DNA of 42,659 nucleotides from Geomonas diazotrophica (GCF_018919385.1 NZ_JAHLMF010000023.1:1-42659), one strand, 5' to 3'. Counted from the first letter of the stretch, positions 1-9,384 are shown. Numbers and translations: made by a program. The notes: generated from the sequence alone by a model not told the origin.

Positions 1-37
1 TGGCCTATCTTCGCAATAGAGGACACGTTAGAAACCC

Positions 38-856
38 TTATGCTGCCATCTTCAACTCCTGCTGCTCGAACTCTTCTGGGGAGCAATAGCCAATGGCAGA
101 GTGTAGCCTCTTGCGATTGTAAAAACCTTCGATGTAACAAAAGATCCGGCTTTGCGCCTCCTGCCGGGTTTTGAAGGAGCAGTGGTAAACCAGCTCTCTC
201 TTTAGTGTCGAGAAGAATGTCTCCGTCACAGCGTTATCGTAGCAGCATCCGGTGCCGCTCATACTTTGCATGCCGCCAGCTTTGCTGATCGTGGTACCGA
301 AGCGCTTACTGCAGTACTGCGAACCGCGATCGCTGTGGAAGATGAAGCCTGCTCCTGGCCGCCGCTTAACCGCTGCATTGGCAAAAGCCGTTACAACAAG
401 GTCGTCTGTCATTCGGTCGCTCATGCTCCAGCCAACGATTCGGCGGGAGAACAGATCCAGCACGATTGCCAGGTACAACCAGCCCTGAGCAGTCTCGATA
501 TACGTTATGTCACCAGTCCAGACCCGATTAGGGGCTGGAGCCGAGAAGTCCCGCTGTAAAAGGTTTGGCGCCACAGGCCGTTTGTGATCCGAGTTCGTGG
601 TGACTTTGAATCGCCGCTTAGTCTTCACTCGCAGATCATTTTCACGCATCAGGCGCCAGACGCGGTTCTTTCCGACGTACTGTTGTTGCTTTCGCAGCTC
701 TTTGACTACTCGTACTGCACCGTACGTCTTGTCGCTGTCATGAAAGGCTTTTTTGATAGCTGGCAGCAGTGCCTGGTCTTCACGCTGCCGCTTGGTTACC
801 CGGCCGGCTGCGTGGGCGTAATACCAACTCCGAGTCACTCCAAGAACTCGGCACAT
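38..856 (-). CDS. IS3-family transposase OrfB (DDE integrase core)
   Basis: A 272-residue protein with an HTH_21-like N-terminus and an rve integrase core. The three catalytic acidic residues are visible: Asp in WTGDITYIE, Asp in FHSDRGSQY, and Glu in DNAVTETFFSTLKRE, with the downstream Lys/Arg of the IS3 signature. It overlaps no other gene and ends close to the left inverted repeat. The functional product is probably the OrfAB fusion made by frameshifting, so the ATG at 856 may be used little or not at all. No disabling mutation is seen. Codons from 704 down to 575 are repeated at the right end of the window. Confidence 0.92.
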   Translation of the reverse strand: MCRVLGVTRSWYYAHAAGRVTKRQREDQALLPAIKKAFHDSDKTYGAVRVVKELRKQQQYVGKNRVWRLMRENDLRVKTKRRFKVTTNSDHKRPVAPNLLQRDFSAPAPNRVWTGDITYIETAQGWLYLAIVLDLFSRRIVGWSMSDRMTDDLVVTAFANAAVKRRPGAGFIFHSDRGSQYCSKRFGTTISKAGGMQSMSGTGCCYDNAVTETFFSTLKRELVYHCSFKTRQEAQSRIFCYIEGFYNRKRLHSAIGYCSPEEFEQQELKMAA

Positions 857-888
857 CTCCTGAACTCCGAATTCGGAGCGGTGCTCGG

Positions 889-1188
889 TTATGAACCCGA
901 ATATCGATTCGGATCCGTCGAGAAGATGGCCACTGCTTTTTTTAGGATTTCACGCTCGCGGAGTAGCCTCTCGTTCTCTTTACGCAGGTGCTTCAGCTCG
1001 GCTTCAACTGATGCATGGTGAACTTTTACAGGATCTTGTTGGTCCCGATGTTTCTGGACCCACCCTTTGAGTACCCCATGGGTGATCCCTAGGCTGCTCT
1101 CTACCTCACGGATGGTTCGGCCTTCATCAATGACTAACTTGATCGCTTCTTGCTTGAACTCTGAATCGTACTTGCGATTCGATCTCAT
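889..1188 (-). CDS. IS3-family transposase OrfA (HTH / leucine zipper)
   Basis: A 99-residue protein with an N-terminal helix-turn-helix (about residues 5-50) of the kind that binds the element's inverted repeats. A Leu/Glu/Lys-rich heptad segment follows (about residues 62-88), typical of the OrfA leucine zipper used for multimerisation. In IS3 elements OrfA alone acts as a DNA-binding regulator, and a -1 frameshift produces the OrfAB transposase. The A7 tract at 937-943 lies over the final lysine codons and is the likely slippage site. The ATG at 1188 lies just inside the right inverted repeat (1219-1247), as expected. Confidence 0.9.
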   Translation of the reverse strand: MRSNRKYDSEFKQEAIKLVIDEGRTIREVESSLGITHGVLKGWVQKHRDQQDPVKVHHASVEAELKHLRKENERLLREREILKKAVAIFSTDPNRYSGS

Positions 1189-1263
1189 GACACACCCTCC
1201 TGGCTCGTTAGGATATATGGTGTGTCCTCAAAAGTGAAGATAGCTCAGACATTGCAGCCGCAA

Positions 1264-1333
1264 GTGACTCCCTCACCCGGCCTTTGGCCACCCTCTCCCG
1301 GAAGGAGAGGGGAGAGGGGAGAGGGGAGAGGGA
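1264..1333. repeat. Dispersed GC-rich repeat, right half only, with short AGAGGGG tandem run
   Basis: The segment CCCTCACCCGGCCTTTGGCC followed by ACCCTCTCCCGGAAGGAGAGGGG is the same family as the copies at 31531-31640 and 36035-36148. Here the terminal AGAGGGG unit is repeated in tandem (about 3.9 copies, 1306-1332), probably by replication slippage. It lies between the IS element and the folD stop. It looks like a REP-type intergenic palindrome rather than a coding sequence. Confidence 0.7.
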
Positions 1334-1354
1334 CGGGGGGGGAGGGTTGGAGGG

Positions 1355-2227
1355 TTAAGCCAGCTCGAAGTTGTTCTGGTAGGCGGCCAGCGTGTTGATC
1401 ATCAGCGCGGCCACGGTCATGCGGCCGACGCCGCCCGGAACCGGGGTGATCCACTCGCACTTGGGGGCGACCGCGTCGAAAGCCACGTCGCCGACGATCT
1501 TGCCGCTTTCCAGGCGGTTGATGCCGACGTCGATCAGGGTGACGCCGTCCCTCACCATGTCAGGGGTTATGAACCCGGGGATCCCGACGGCGACGATGAC
1601 GATGTCGGCTCGGCGGGTTTCCTCGAGCAGCAGCTCGCGCGGCGTTTCGATGTGGGTGAGCGTAACCGTGGCGTTTCCGATGTCGAAGTCGTTGGAGAGC
1701 ATGATGGAGATGGGCTTGCCGACGATGTTGGAACGCCCGATGACGACGCAGTGCCTCCCTGCTACCGGCACCTGGTAGAACTGCAGCAGCTTGCAGATGC
1801 CGTAGGCGGTCGCCGGACGGAACGCCTTCTGCCCCAGGGTCATCCGCCCGAAGTTGGTGGGGTGGAAACCGTCGATGTCCTTCTCCGGCGAGATCGCGTT
1901 GATGACACGCTGGGCGTTGATCTGCTTGGGGAGCGGCAGCTGCACGATGACGCCGTCGGTAGAATTGTCCTCATTGATCTCTGCGATCAAGGCGAGAAGC
2001 TCCTTCTCCGAGACCGTTTCGGGGAGGCGGATCAGGTTGCTGTCGAAGCCCGAAAGCGAGCATGTGGTGATCTTCGATTTTACGTAGGACTCGCTGGGGG
2101 CATGGTTGCCGACGAGGATCACGGTCATGTGCGGTTTCCTGAGACCCGCATCTACGTGGCGCGCAACCTGCTTGGCGATCCCTGCAATCAGGCTGTCGGC
2201 GCATTTCTTGCCATCTAATAGGTTCAT
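1355..2227 (-). CDS. folD: Bifunctional methylene-THF dehydrogenase / methenyl-THF cyclohydrolase FolD
   Basis: A 290-residue FolD of normal length. It oxidises 5,10-methylene-THF to methenyl-THF with NAD(P) and hydrolyses this to 10-formyl-THF in cytosolic one-carbon metabolism. Key residues are in place: Tyr48 and catalytic Lys52 in SESYVKSK, Gln96 in VQLPLP, and Asp119 in [10 protein letters not shown]. The Rossmann segment GRSNIVGKP (about residues 164-172) and the C-terminal [10 protein letters not shown] also match the family. AGAGGA lies a few bases upstream of the ATG. It is transcribed away from the polyamine cluster and separated from it by a 379-bp control region. The IS3 element sits just downstream of the stop and should not disturb it. 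Confidence 0.97.
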   Translation of the reverse strand: MNLLDGKKCADSLIAGIAKQVARHVDAGLRKPHMTVILVGNHAPSESYVKSKITTCSLSGFDSNLIRLPETVSEKELLALIAEINEDNSTDGVIVQLPLPKQINAQRVINAISPEKDIDGFHPTNFGRMTLGQKAFRPATAYGICKLLQFYQVPVAGRHCVVIGRSNIVGKPISIMLSNDFDIGNATVTLTHIETPRELLLEETRRADIVIVAVGIPGFITPDMVRDGVTLIDVGINRLESGKIVGDVAFDAVAPKCEWITPVPGGVGRMTVAALMINTLAAYQNNFELA

Positions 2228-2518
2228 GCTGGTTCCTCTGAAGTTTGCCTCGGCGCAGGAGAGAGGAGGGTGTGCCGATCAACGAGTAGTAGCATAAAAA
2301 AAGTCACGGCTCAACAGCTAGTTAGCGTGAACCGGTATACGCTAAGGTGGCTTCGGTGGCTGGGGCGGGAGATCATGTCCGGGCTTTTCAGCGCAGGCTG
2401 TCGAGCTGTCAGTATACGGCTTAATCTGCCCCCGCTATGCCGTAAACCGGCGCCATTTCAGGCGCTTGCCTGATTTGTAAAATTAATGAACTTTAAATGT
2501 TAAACAGGAAGTATACCA

Positions 2519-2527
2519 TTACTAAAC
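2519..2527. promoter_or_regulatory. Candidate regulator site upstream of the -35 box (TTACTAAAC)
   Basis: TTACTAAAC occurs here, just upstream of the TTGACA at 2534, and again at 2586-2594 downstream of the predicted transcription start, 67 bp away. The two copies bracket the promoter of the XRE-cupin gene, which suggests autoregulation by looping or cooperative binding. Assignment to that regulator is an inference. Confidence 0.45.
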
Positions 2528-2533
2528 TTTTTG

Positions 2534-2562
2534 TTGACAAAATCCGGGCAACGCAATACATT
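2534..2562 (+). promoter_or_regulatory. Sigma70-type promoter of the XRE regulator / polyamine cluster
   Basis: A perfect TTGACA (2534-2539), a 17-bp spacer and TACATT (2557-2562) predict a start near 2569, about 38 nt before the TTG start codon. It probably drives the regulator, and possibly the whole set through speA, because no terminator is visible between those genes. Confidence 0.65.
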
Positions 2563-2576
2563 GCCAAAATACAAAA

Positions 2577-2595
2577 GGTTTACTGTTACTAAACC
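2577..2595. promoter_or_regulatory. Candidate autoregulatory operator (GGTTTA-N7-TAAACC)
   Basis: The 19-bp sequence GGTTTACTGTTACTAAACC has perfect 6-bp inverted arms and contains the second copy of TTACTAAAC. It lies between the predicted transcription start and the ribosome binding site of the XRE regulator, a position where a bound repressor would block elongation or initiation. Confidence 0.5.
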
Positions 2596-2606
2596 GGGGA
2601 GGACAC

Positions 2607-3152
2607 TTGAAAATCGGTGAGAGGTTGAAGAGGCTCAGGATGGCCAATTCGCTGACTCAGGAAGAGCTGGCCAGCCGCGCCGATCTGACCAAGGGCTTCA
2701 TTTCGCAGCTGGAGAACGATGCGACGTCACCGTCCATCGCGACGCTGAAGGACATCGTCGACGTCCTCGGCATCAGCATGCAGGAGTTCTTCAGCGAGGA
2801 AGTCGACCAGGACATCGTCTTCGGTAAAGATGCCCGGGTGCAGGCGACGGACGACGGCGACAACGTCAAGGTGGAACTCCTGGTGCCGGGCGCGCAGAAC
2901 CGTGAGATGGACCCGGTGCTGGTGACGCTCGATCCCGGCGGCGAGATGGACGAACAGCCCATCCACGAGGGCGAGGAGTTCGGTTTCGTCATCTCCGGGA
3001 AGGTGCAGTTACGGTTGGATGACAAGCTGTACACGGTGGACAAGGGGGAATGCTTCTACTTCTCCTCGGACCGCAAACATGCAGTCAAGAATGTAGGAAA
3101 GAGCGCGGCGAAGCTGCTCTGGGTTGTGACACCCCCAACGTTTTACTATTGA
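2607..3152 (+). CDS. XRE-family regulator with C-terminal cupin (PuuR-like), likely polyamine regulator
   Basis: A 181-residue protein with an N-terminal XRE helix-turn-helix (about residues 6-60, including QEELASRADLTKGFISQLE) and a C-terminal cupin_2 domain (about 105-175, with HEGEEFGFVISG). This architecture is shared with PuuR-type regulators, in which the cupin senses a small metabolite. The start is a TTG, chosen because GGGGAGGA (2597-2603) sits at the right distance and the HTH begins immediately. The next gene starts 20 bp after its stop, and the following genes make polyamines, so the effector may be putrescine, agmatine or spermidine (inference). The two TTACTAAAC sites around its promoter point to autoregulation. 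Confidence 0.85.
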   Translation: MKIGERLKRLRMANSLTQEELASRADLTKGFISQLENDATSPSIATLKDIVDVLGISMQEFFSEEVDQDIVFGKDARVQATDDGDNVKVELLVPGAQNREMDPVLVTLDPGGEMDEQPIHEGEEFGFVISGKVQLRLDDKLYTVDKGECFYFSSDRKHAVKNVGKSAAKLLWVVTPPTFYY

Positions 3153-3172
3153 TAAGAAGGAGAGCTAGTCAA

Positions 3173-4369
3173 ATGAGCAAAGTATTGATTATCGGGGCAG
3201 GCGGCGTAGGCGGGGTTGTTACCCATAAGTGTGCCCAGGCAACCGGCGTGATCACCGCCATTACCCTCGCTTCCCGCACCGAATCCAAGTGCCGCGCCAT
3301 CGCGGACCAGATAGAGTTCCCGATCGGTACCGCCCAGGTGGACGCCGACAACGTGCCGGAGCTGATCGAGCTGATCAAGCGCGAGCAGCCCAAGCTCGTC
3401 ATCAACGTGGCGCTGCCGTACCAGGACCTGACCATCATGGACGCCTGCCTGGCCACCGGCGTGGACTACCTGGATACCGCCAACTACGAGCCGCTGGACA
3501 CCGCAAAGTTCGAATACAGCTGGCAGTGGGCCTACCAGGAGCGCTTCAAGGAGAAGGGGCTCATGGCCCTGCTCGGCTCCGGCTTCGACCCGGGCGTCAC
3601 CAACGTCTACACCGCCCTCGCGGCCAAGAAGTACCTGGACGAGGTGCACGAGATCGACATCATCGACGCCAACGCGGGCAACCACGGCCAGCCCTTCGCC
3701 ACCAACTTCAACCCGGAGATCAACATCCGCGAGGTGACCGCTGCCTGCCGTCACTGGGAGAACGGCGACTGGGTCGAGACCTCGCCGCTGGCAACCAAGC
3801 GCGTCTTCGACTTCCCGGACGGTATCGGCCCGATGAACATCTACCGCATGTACCACGAGGAGATGGAGTCGCTGGTGAAGCATATCCCGACCATCAAGAA
3901 GGCGCAGTTCTGGATGACTTTCTCGGATAACTACTTGAAGCACCTCGAAGTGCTGCAGAACGTAGGCATGACCCGCATCGACGAAGTGGAGTTCAACGGC
4001 CAGAAGATCGTTCCGCTGCAGTTCCTGAAGGCGGTACTGCCTGATCCCGGCAGCCTCGGTCCGCTCACCAAGGGGCGCACCTGCATCGGCGTCATCGCCC
4101 GCGGCATCAAGGACGGCAAGCGCAAGCAGGTCTACATCTACAACATCTGCGACCACGAGGCGTGCTACCGCGAGGTGAAGAGCCAGGCCATCAGCTACAC
4201 CACCGGCGTGCCCGCGGTCGTGGGCGCCGTCATGATGCTTACCGGCAAGTGGCGCGGCGAAGGCGTGTTCAACATGGAGCAGTTCGATCCGGAGCCGTTC
4301 ATCGAGAAACTGGGCCCCATGGGCCTCCCCACCGTGGTAGTCGACGGTGGCGACTGGGCGGAACTGTAA
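3173..4369 (+). CDS. Carboxy(nor)spermidine dehydrogenase, saccharopine dehydrogenase family
   Basis: A 398-residue NAD(P)-dependent enzyme with an N-terminal Rossmann motif (IIGAGGVGG, residues 6-14) and a saccharopine-dehydrogenase-like C-terminal domain. The family condenses aspartate semialdehyde with a diamine to give a carboxy-polyamine. Neighbouring nspC supports this over true lysine metabolism, although automated pipelines often label it Lys1 or saccharopine dehydrogenase. The ATG at 3173 is preferred over an upstream in-frame ATG at 3050 because AAGGAGAG lies 5-12 bases before it and the Rossmann fold starts directly. Its TAA is followed at once by the nspC start codon, so translation is probably coupled. 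The substrate could be putrescine (spermidine route), diaminopropane (norspermidine) or agmatine; the sequence alone does not decide. Confidence 0.9.
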   Translation: MSKVLIIGAGGVGGVVTHKCAQATGVITAITLASRTESKCRAIADQIEFPIGTAQVDADNVPELIELIKREQPKLVINVALPYQDLTIMDACLATGVDYLDTANYEPLDTAKFEYSWQWAYQERFKEKGLMALLGSGFDPGVTNVYTALAAKKYLDEVHEIDIIDANAGNHGQPFATNFNPEINIREVTAACRHWENGDWVETSPLATKRVFDFPDGIGPMNIYRMYHEEMESLVKHIPTIKKAQFWMTFSDNYLKHLEVLQNVGMTRIDEVEFNGQKIVPLQFLKAVLPDPGSLGPLTKGRTCIGVIARGIKDGKRKQVYIYNICDHEACYREVKSQAISYTTGVPAVVGAVMMLTGKWRGEGVFNMEQFDPEPFIEKLGPMGLPTVVVDGGDWAEL

Positions 4370-5524
4370 GTGACCAGACTGCACGTGCAAGAGATGACGC
4401 GGCTCGCCCCGTCCCCGGCCTTCGTGGTCGACCTGGGGCGGCTGCGCCACAATTTGGCCATACTTGACGAGGTGCAAAAGCGCAGCGGCGCCAAGATCCT
4501 TTTGGCACTGAAGGCGTTCTCCATGTGGAGCGTCTTCCCGATCATCGCGCAGACGCTGCACGGGATCTGCGCCAGCTCCCCCTGGGAGGCGCGCCTTGGT
4601 CGCGAGGAATTCGGCGGCGAGGTGCACAGCTTCTCCGCGGCCTTCAAGGAAAACGACGTGGCGGAGCTCCTCACCACCTCGAACCACCTGGTGTTTAACT
4701 CCTTCAACCAGTTGGAGCGCTTCCGCCCCATGTGGGAGAAGTACGCCGGCCGCGTCTCCATCGGCCTCCGGGTGAATCCGGGGCACTCCGAGGGGCACAC
4801 GCCGATCTACGACCCCGCGGCCCCCAAGTCGCGCCTGGGCATCCTGCGCTCCGAGTTCGAGGGCAAATCGCTCGCCGGCGTGGAGGGACTGCACTTCCAC
4901 ACCCTGTGCGAGCAGCTTTTCGAGCCCCTGGAGCGGACCTCCAAGGTGTTCGAGGAGACGTTCGGAGAGTTCCTGCCCCAGATGAAATGGCTGAACCTTG
5001 GGGGAGGGCACCACATCACCCGCGAGGGGTACGACATCGACGCCCTGGTCGAGCTGGTGCGCTACTACCGGGAGAAGTACGACCTCGAGGTCTACCTGGA
5101 GCCGGGCGAGGCGATCGCCATCGGCACCGGCATCCTGGTCTCCGAGGTGCTCGACGTGGTGCACAACGAGGCGGACATCGCCATCCTGGACGTCTCGGCC
5201 ACCTGCCACATGCCCGACATCCTGGAGATGCCCTACCGTCCCGAGATCCAGGACGGCTTCCTCCCGGGAGAGAAGGGGCACGACTACCGGCTGGGCGGCC
5301 CCTCCTGCCTTGCGGGCGACGTCATCGGCGACTGGTCCTTCGACCATGAGCTGGTGCCGGGGGAGAAACTGGCGTTTCTGGACATGTCGCACTACACCAT
5401 GGTCAAGACGACCACCTTCAACGGCATCCAGTTGCCGCACATCTGTACCTACGAACCCGAGACCGGTGAACTGCGCGTCGTGCGCAGCTTCGGCTATGAA
5501 GATTTCAAGAACCGTTTGTCGTGA
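4370..5524 (+). CDS. nspC: Carboxy(nor)spermidine decarboxylase NspC
   Basis: A 384-residue fold-III PLP decarboxylase that removes the carboxyl group from carboxy(nor)spermidine. The PLP lysine is Lys48 in LLALKAFSMWS. The glycine-rich phosphate-binding stretch LNLGGGHH, the EPGEAI motif and the C-terminal GGPSCLAGD cysteine motif all fit NspC. The start is a GTG abutting the upstream stop codon; an in-frame ATG at 4394 is an alternative, and neither has a strong ribosome binding site, which fits translational coupling. Together with the dehydrogenase it forms the aspartate-semialdehyde-dependent, SAM-independent polyamine route. Confidence 0.93.
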   Translation: MTRLHVQEMTRLAPSPAFVVDLGRLRHNLAILDEVQKRSGAKILLALKAFSMWSVFPIIAQTLHGICASSPWEARLGREEFGGEVHSFSAAFKENDVAELLTTSNHLVFNSFNQLERFRPMWEKYAGRVSIGLRVNPGHSEGHTPIYDPAAPKSRLGILRSEFEGKSLAGVEGLHFHTLCEQLFEPLERTSKVFEETFGEFLPQMKWLNLGGGHHITREGYDIDALVELVRYYREKYDLEVYLEPGEAIAIGTGILVSEVLDVVHNEADIAILDVSATCHMPDILEMPYRPEIQDGFLPGEKGHDYRLGGPSCLAGDVIGDWSFDHELVPGEKLAFLDMSHYTMVKTTTFNGIQLPHICTYEPETGELRVVRSFGYEDFKNRLS

Positions 5525-5566
5525 TGACTGTCAACATCCCACTTTGCTGAACATGGTGAACTGAAA

Positions 5567-7474
<1,908 letters not shown>

Positions 7475-7518
7475 CCTCACTCTTTTTTAAAGTTCTTTTT
7501 TTTGCTGTCGATACAGTA

Positions 7519-7546
7519 CAGGGGAAAGCCAAGCGGTTTTCCCCTG
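7519..7546 (+). terminator. Candidate terminator hairpin after speA
   Basis: CAGGGGAAA pairs with TTTCCCCTG across a short loop, 45 bp after the speA stop. The U-tract is poor (TTGCTGTTT), so termination may be weak or Rho-assisted. Confidence 0.4.
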
Positions 7547-7710
7547 TTGCTGTTTCAGCAATGCCGTTTGTCTTGTACGTTGGTTTCGAAAAGCGGCTTA
7601 TAATTTGGACTTTCTCAGTAGCCTGTGTTAAACTTTGCTGCCGATAGGGTCAGGTAGCGCCTCGTTTCAAAGAAACATCGCGGCATCCATCTCGAGGTGT
7701 GGAGGACGTA

Positions 7711-7905
7711 ATGCTTATTCAGGTGAGCTACGACGACAACAAGTATGACTACGTCAAAGACTTCATGCTGGACAAACTGATCCAGTCCGGCACGATCTCC
7801 AGTTTCAGGCGCAGGTCGGGCTGGGTCCGTGTCGGTGTCGATCCGGTTCGCACCCCGCGTCGCGAGCCGTACAACGGTGTCGAGAGAAGGGGCGCCAACG
7901 CCTGA
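7711..7905 (+). CDS. Small conserved-looking protein of unknown function (64 aa)
   Basis: I do not recognise this protein. The ATG at 7711 is preferred because GGAGGA (7701-7706) lies at ideal distance; an in-frame ATG at 7699 would place the ribosome binding site inside the gene. The N-terminal half is acidic and aromatic (SYDDNKYDYVKDFMLDKLI). The C-terminal half is strongly basic and ends in YNGVERRGANA, resembling the YxGxERR linkers seen near PilZ-type proteins, though no PilZ domain is present. No signal peptide or membrane segment is seen. The 236 bp upstream and 242 bp downstream are non-coding, so it is probably a single-gene unit. Shine-Dalgarno quality and clean boundaries support a real gene. 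Confidence 0.7.
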   Translation: MLIQVSYDDNKYDYVKDFMLDKLIQSGTISSFRRRSGWVRVGVDPVRTPRREPYNGVERRGANA

Positions 7906-8056
7906 TCCGACCCTGGCCTCCTGCTCCGGCGGGAGGTTTGCCGCCGCCTGACCACACCATCTTCACCGGTTCCCCTCACCGCATCCTTCCGAACCCCCTC
8001 CTACTCCTGACGCGGCTGCCGCCGTCTTCCGAGCACGCAAAGCGCCATTCTTATTG

Positions 8057-8084
8057 TCGACAAACAGGACCCTAATGGTATCAT
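8057..8084 (+). promoter_or_regulatory. Candidate promoter of the YceI gene
   Basis: TCGACA (8057-8062), a 16-bp spacer and TATCAT (8079-8084) lie about 60 bp upstream of the YceI start codon. Similarity to consensus is moderate. Confidence 0.35.
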
Positions 8085-8147
8085 TGTCGTGTTGCGTGAC
8101 ATCACAGCGTCGTCTGGCTTCGCCAAGCGACACAGAGGAGGGTAACG

Positions 8148-8756
8148 ATGATCAGATTAACAGCGGCCCGGGTCGCCGGTTTGTTCACGGCAGCGTTTTT
8201 GTTTGCAGCACCTGTGCTCGCCTCGGCTGCCACCTGGAACATAGACCCCGATCACAGCAGCATAGGTTTCAAGGTCCGGCACCTGATGGTCTCCAACGTC
8301 AAGGGAGTATTCGGGAAGGTTTCGGGTGTGGTCAACATCGATGACCGCGACCTCACCAGGTCCTCGGTCACGGCGACCATCGATACGACATCCATCGATA
8401 CCGGTGTCGCCAAGCGAGATGCCCATCTCAAAAGTCCGGACTTTCTGGATGTGGCCAAGTATCCAACCATGACCTTCGTCTCCACGGGGCTGACCAGGGG
8501 GAGCGGCGGCAGCTTCAAAGTCCTGGGCAACCTCACCCTGCACGGGGTGACCAGGCCGGTGGTACTCGACGTGGAGGGGCTTTCACCCGAGGTCAAGGAC
8601 CCGATGGGGACCATCCGGCGCGGCGCCGCGGCCAGCACTGCCATCAACAGGAAGGATTTCGGTCTGACCTGGAACAAGATGCTGGAAGCGGGCGGTGTCG
8701 CGGTCGGCGACGAGGTAACGATCAGCATCGAGGTCGAGATGACCAAGGCCAGATGA
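8148..8756 (+). CDS. YceI-family periplasmic lipid-binding-like protein
   Basis: A 202-residue exported protein. Residues 1-27 form a Sec signal peptide (basic MIRLTAAR, hydrophobic core, ASA cleavage motif), and the mature part begins ATWNIDPDHSSIGF, the classic YceI opening. The YceI lipocalin-like barrel covers the rest, including KVRHLMVSNVKG, HLKSPDFLDVAKYP and LTLHGVTRPV. YceI proteins bind isoprenoid or amphipathic lipids, and some are linked to acid or redox stress, but the physiological role here is unknown. The start is supported by GAGGAGGG just upstream. It stands alone between small genes of unknown function. Confidence 0.93.
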   Translation: MIRLTAARVAGLFTAAFLFAAPVLASAATWNIDPDHSSIGFKVRHLMVSNVKGVFGKVSGVVNIDDRDLTRSSVTATIDTTSIDTGVAKRDAHLKSPDFLDVAKYPTMTFVSTGLTRGSGGSFKVLGNLTLHGVTRPVVLDVEGLSPEVKDPMGTIRRGAAASTAINRKDFGLTWNKMLEAGGVAVGDEVTISIEVEMTKAR

Positions 8757-8786
8757 TCACCGAGTGTCTTTGAGCTGGAACAGGGG

Positions 8787-8812
8787 GGGCGTTCTCCAGG
8801 TGGAGGACGCCC
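8787..8812 (+). terminator. Candidate terminator after the YceI gene
   Basis: GGGCGTTCTCC pairs with GGAGGACGCCC (one internal G-U or mismatch step) around AGGT, 30 bp after the stop. It is followed by TCTTCGTTTG, only moderately T-rich. Confidence 0.5.
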
Positions 8813-9064
8813 TCTTCGTTTGAAAGGTTGAACAGCTCCCCGGCGGCCGCATGTGGCGGTTATACACCCCCTGAAGAAGCGATAATTCCTGTATTATCAG
8901 ATTGTTGTCTTTGAGGGGGAAGGCGCGGGGCTGGAAACGGGGTGCCGGGGTGTATGAAAAAAACATACTATCGTGACGGCCCTTCGTTGCGACCTGTATG
9001 GTCCATCTTTAAAAACAGCTTTTATTTCAGGTTGTTGCGCGGTAATTGGGGTGCTGGTCGATAT

Positions 9065-9081
9065 CTGGCACGCTTGATGCT
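9065..9081 (+). promoter_or_regulatory. Sigma54 (RpoN)-type promoter of the 75-residue membrane protein
   Basis: CTGGCACGCTTGATGCT matches the -24/-12 consensus TGGCAC-N5-TTGC in 9 of 10 fixed positions (ATGC in place of TTGC), with the required spacing between GG and GC. A start near 9092 would give a leader of about 37 nt with the ribosome binding site AAAGGAGG. Confidence 0.6.
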
Positions 9082-9128
9082 CTTCATGAGTCCAGCAGGC
9101 TAACGACCGATCCTAAAAGGAGGATGTC

Positions 9129-9356
9129 ATGAAAGCGAGAGCACCTATTACCTCGATCATCGCAACAGTCGCATCGGCAACATCGGCTTTTGCAGCCAAC
9201 GGTGCGCAGGCGGACGAGCCTGGCATCCTTGTCTGGGCTTTCATGGGCTTTGCCGCCGTCATCGTGGCGGGACAGATGGTTCCCGCGGCCATGCTGGTCA
9301 TCGGCGCGGTGAAGGCGCTGTTGAGCAAACCGGAGGCTGCCAAGTTGAAGGCGTAA
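9129..9356 (+). CDS. Small exported/membrane protein of unknown function (75 aa)
   Basis: Unrecognised. Residues 1-22 look like a signal peptide (MKARAPITSI..., AFA cleavage motif before ANGAQA), and residues 31-63 form one long Gly/Ala/Val-rich hydrophobic segment, followed by a short basic tail (KPEAAKLKA). A mature single-span inner-membrane peptide is likely. The start is secured by AAAGGAGGATGTC before the ATG. It has its own sigma54-type promoter and its own terminator, so it is an independent unit. Control by an enhancer-binding protein suggests nitrogen, motility or redox regulation, but nothing in the protein says which. Confidence 0.75.
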   Translation: MKARAPITSIIATVASATSAFAANGAQADEPGILVWAFMGFAAVIVAGQMVPAAMLVIGAVKALLSKPEAAKLKA

Positions 9357-9384
9357 CAAGGATGGTGTAGTCCGCTGTAACGAG

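Larger units (their letters stand above)
1..1247 (-). mobile_element. IS3-family insertion sequence, apparently complete
   Basis: A two-ORF element (orfA then orfB, reverse strand) is bounded by imperfect inverted repeats. The left end begins TGGCCTATCTTCGCAATAGA and the right end, read inward, begins TGAGCTATCTTCACTTTTGA; both continue into GAGGACAC. The left repeat starts at base 1, so the outside flank and any target duplication on that side cannot be seen. The right repeat ends at 1247, about 107 bp past the folD stop codon. Family is set by the HTH/leucine-zipper OrfA, the DDE OrfB and a run of seven A (reverse strand, 937-943) near the end of orfA, the usual type of -1 frameshift site in IS3 elements. 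Both ORFs are open, so it may still be active. A 130-bp piece of a second copy is at the right end of the window. Confidence 0.93.
2228..2606. other. 379-bp divergent control region between folD and the polyamine cluster
   Basis: No gene is supported here. The right part holds a strong sigma70-type promoter and two copies of TTACTAAAC, annotated separately. The left part should hold the reverse-strand folD promoter, but I could not fix it confidently. Confidence 0.7.
8757..9128. other. 372-bp intergenic region with terminator and sigma54-type promoter
   Basis: No supported gene. It contains the YceI terminator hairpin, a short inverted repeat GTATG-A7-CATAC at 8952-8968, and a sigma54-type promoter at 9065-9081. 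The inverted repeat lies about 100 bp upstream of the promoter, a typical place for an enhancer-binding-protein site. Confidence 0.6.

Noticed and set aside
3146..5440. 764-residue reverse-strand open frame opposite the carboxyspermidine genes
   Set aside because: Composition is His/Val/Asp/Gly-rich without recognisable domains; it is the GC-rich shadow of two well-supported forward genes.
7573..7604. TATAAT at 7599-7604 as the promoter of the 64-residue protein
   Set aside because: The -10 is perfect but no -35 lies at 16-18 bp (nearest TTGTAC has a 20-bp spacer), and it would leave a leader of about 100 nt; not strong enough to annotate.
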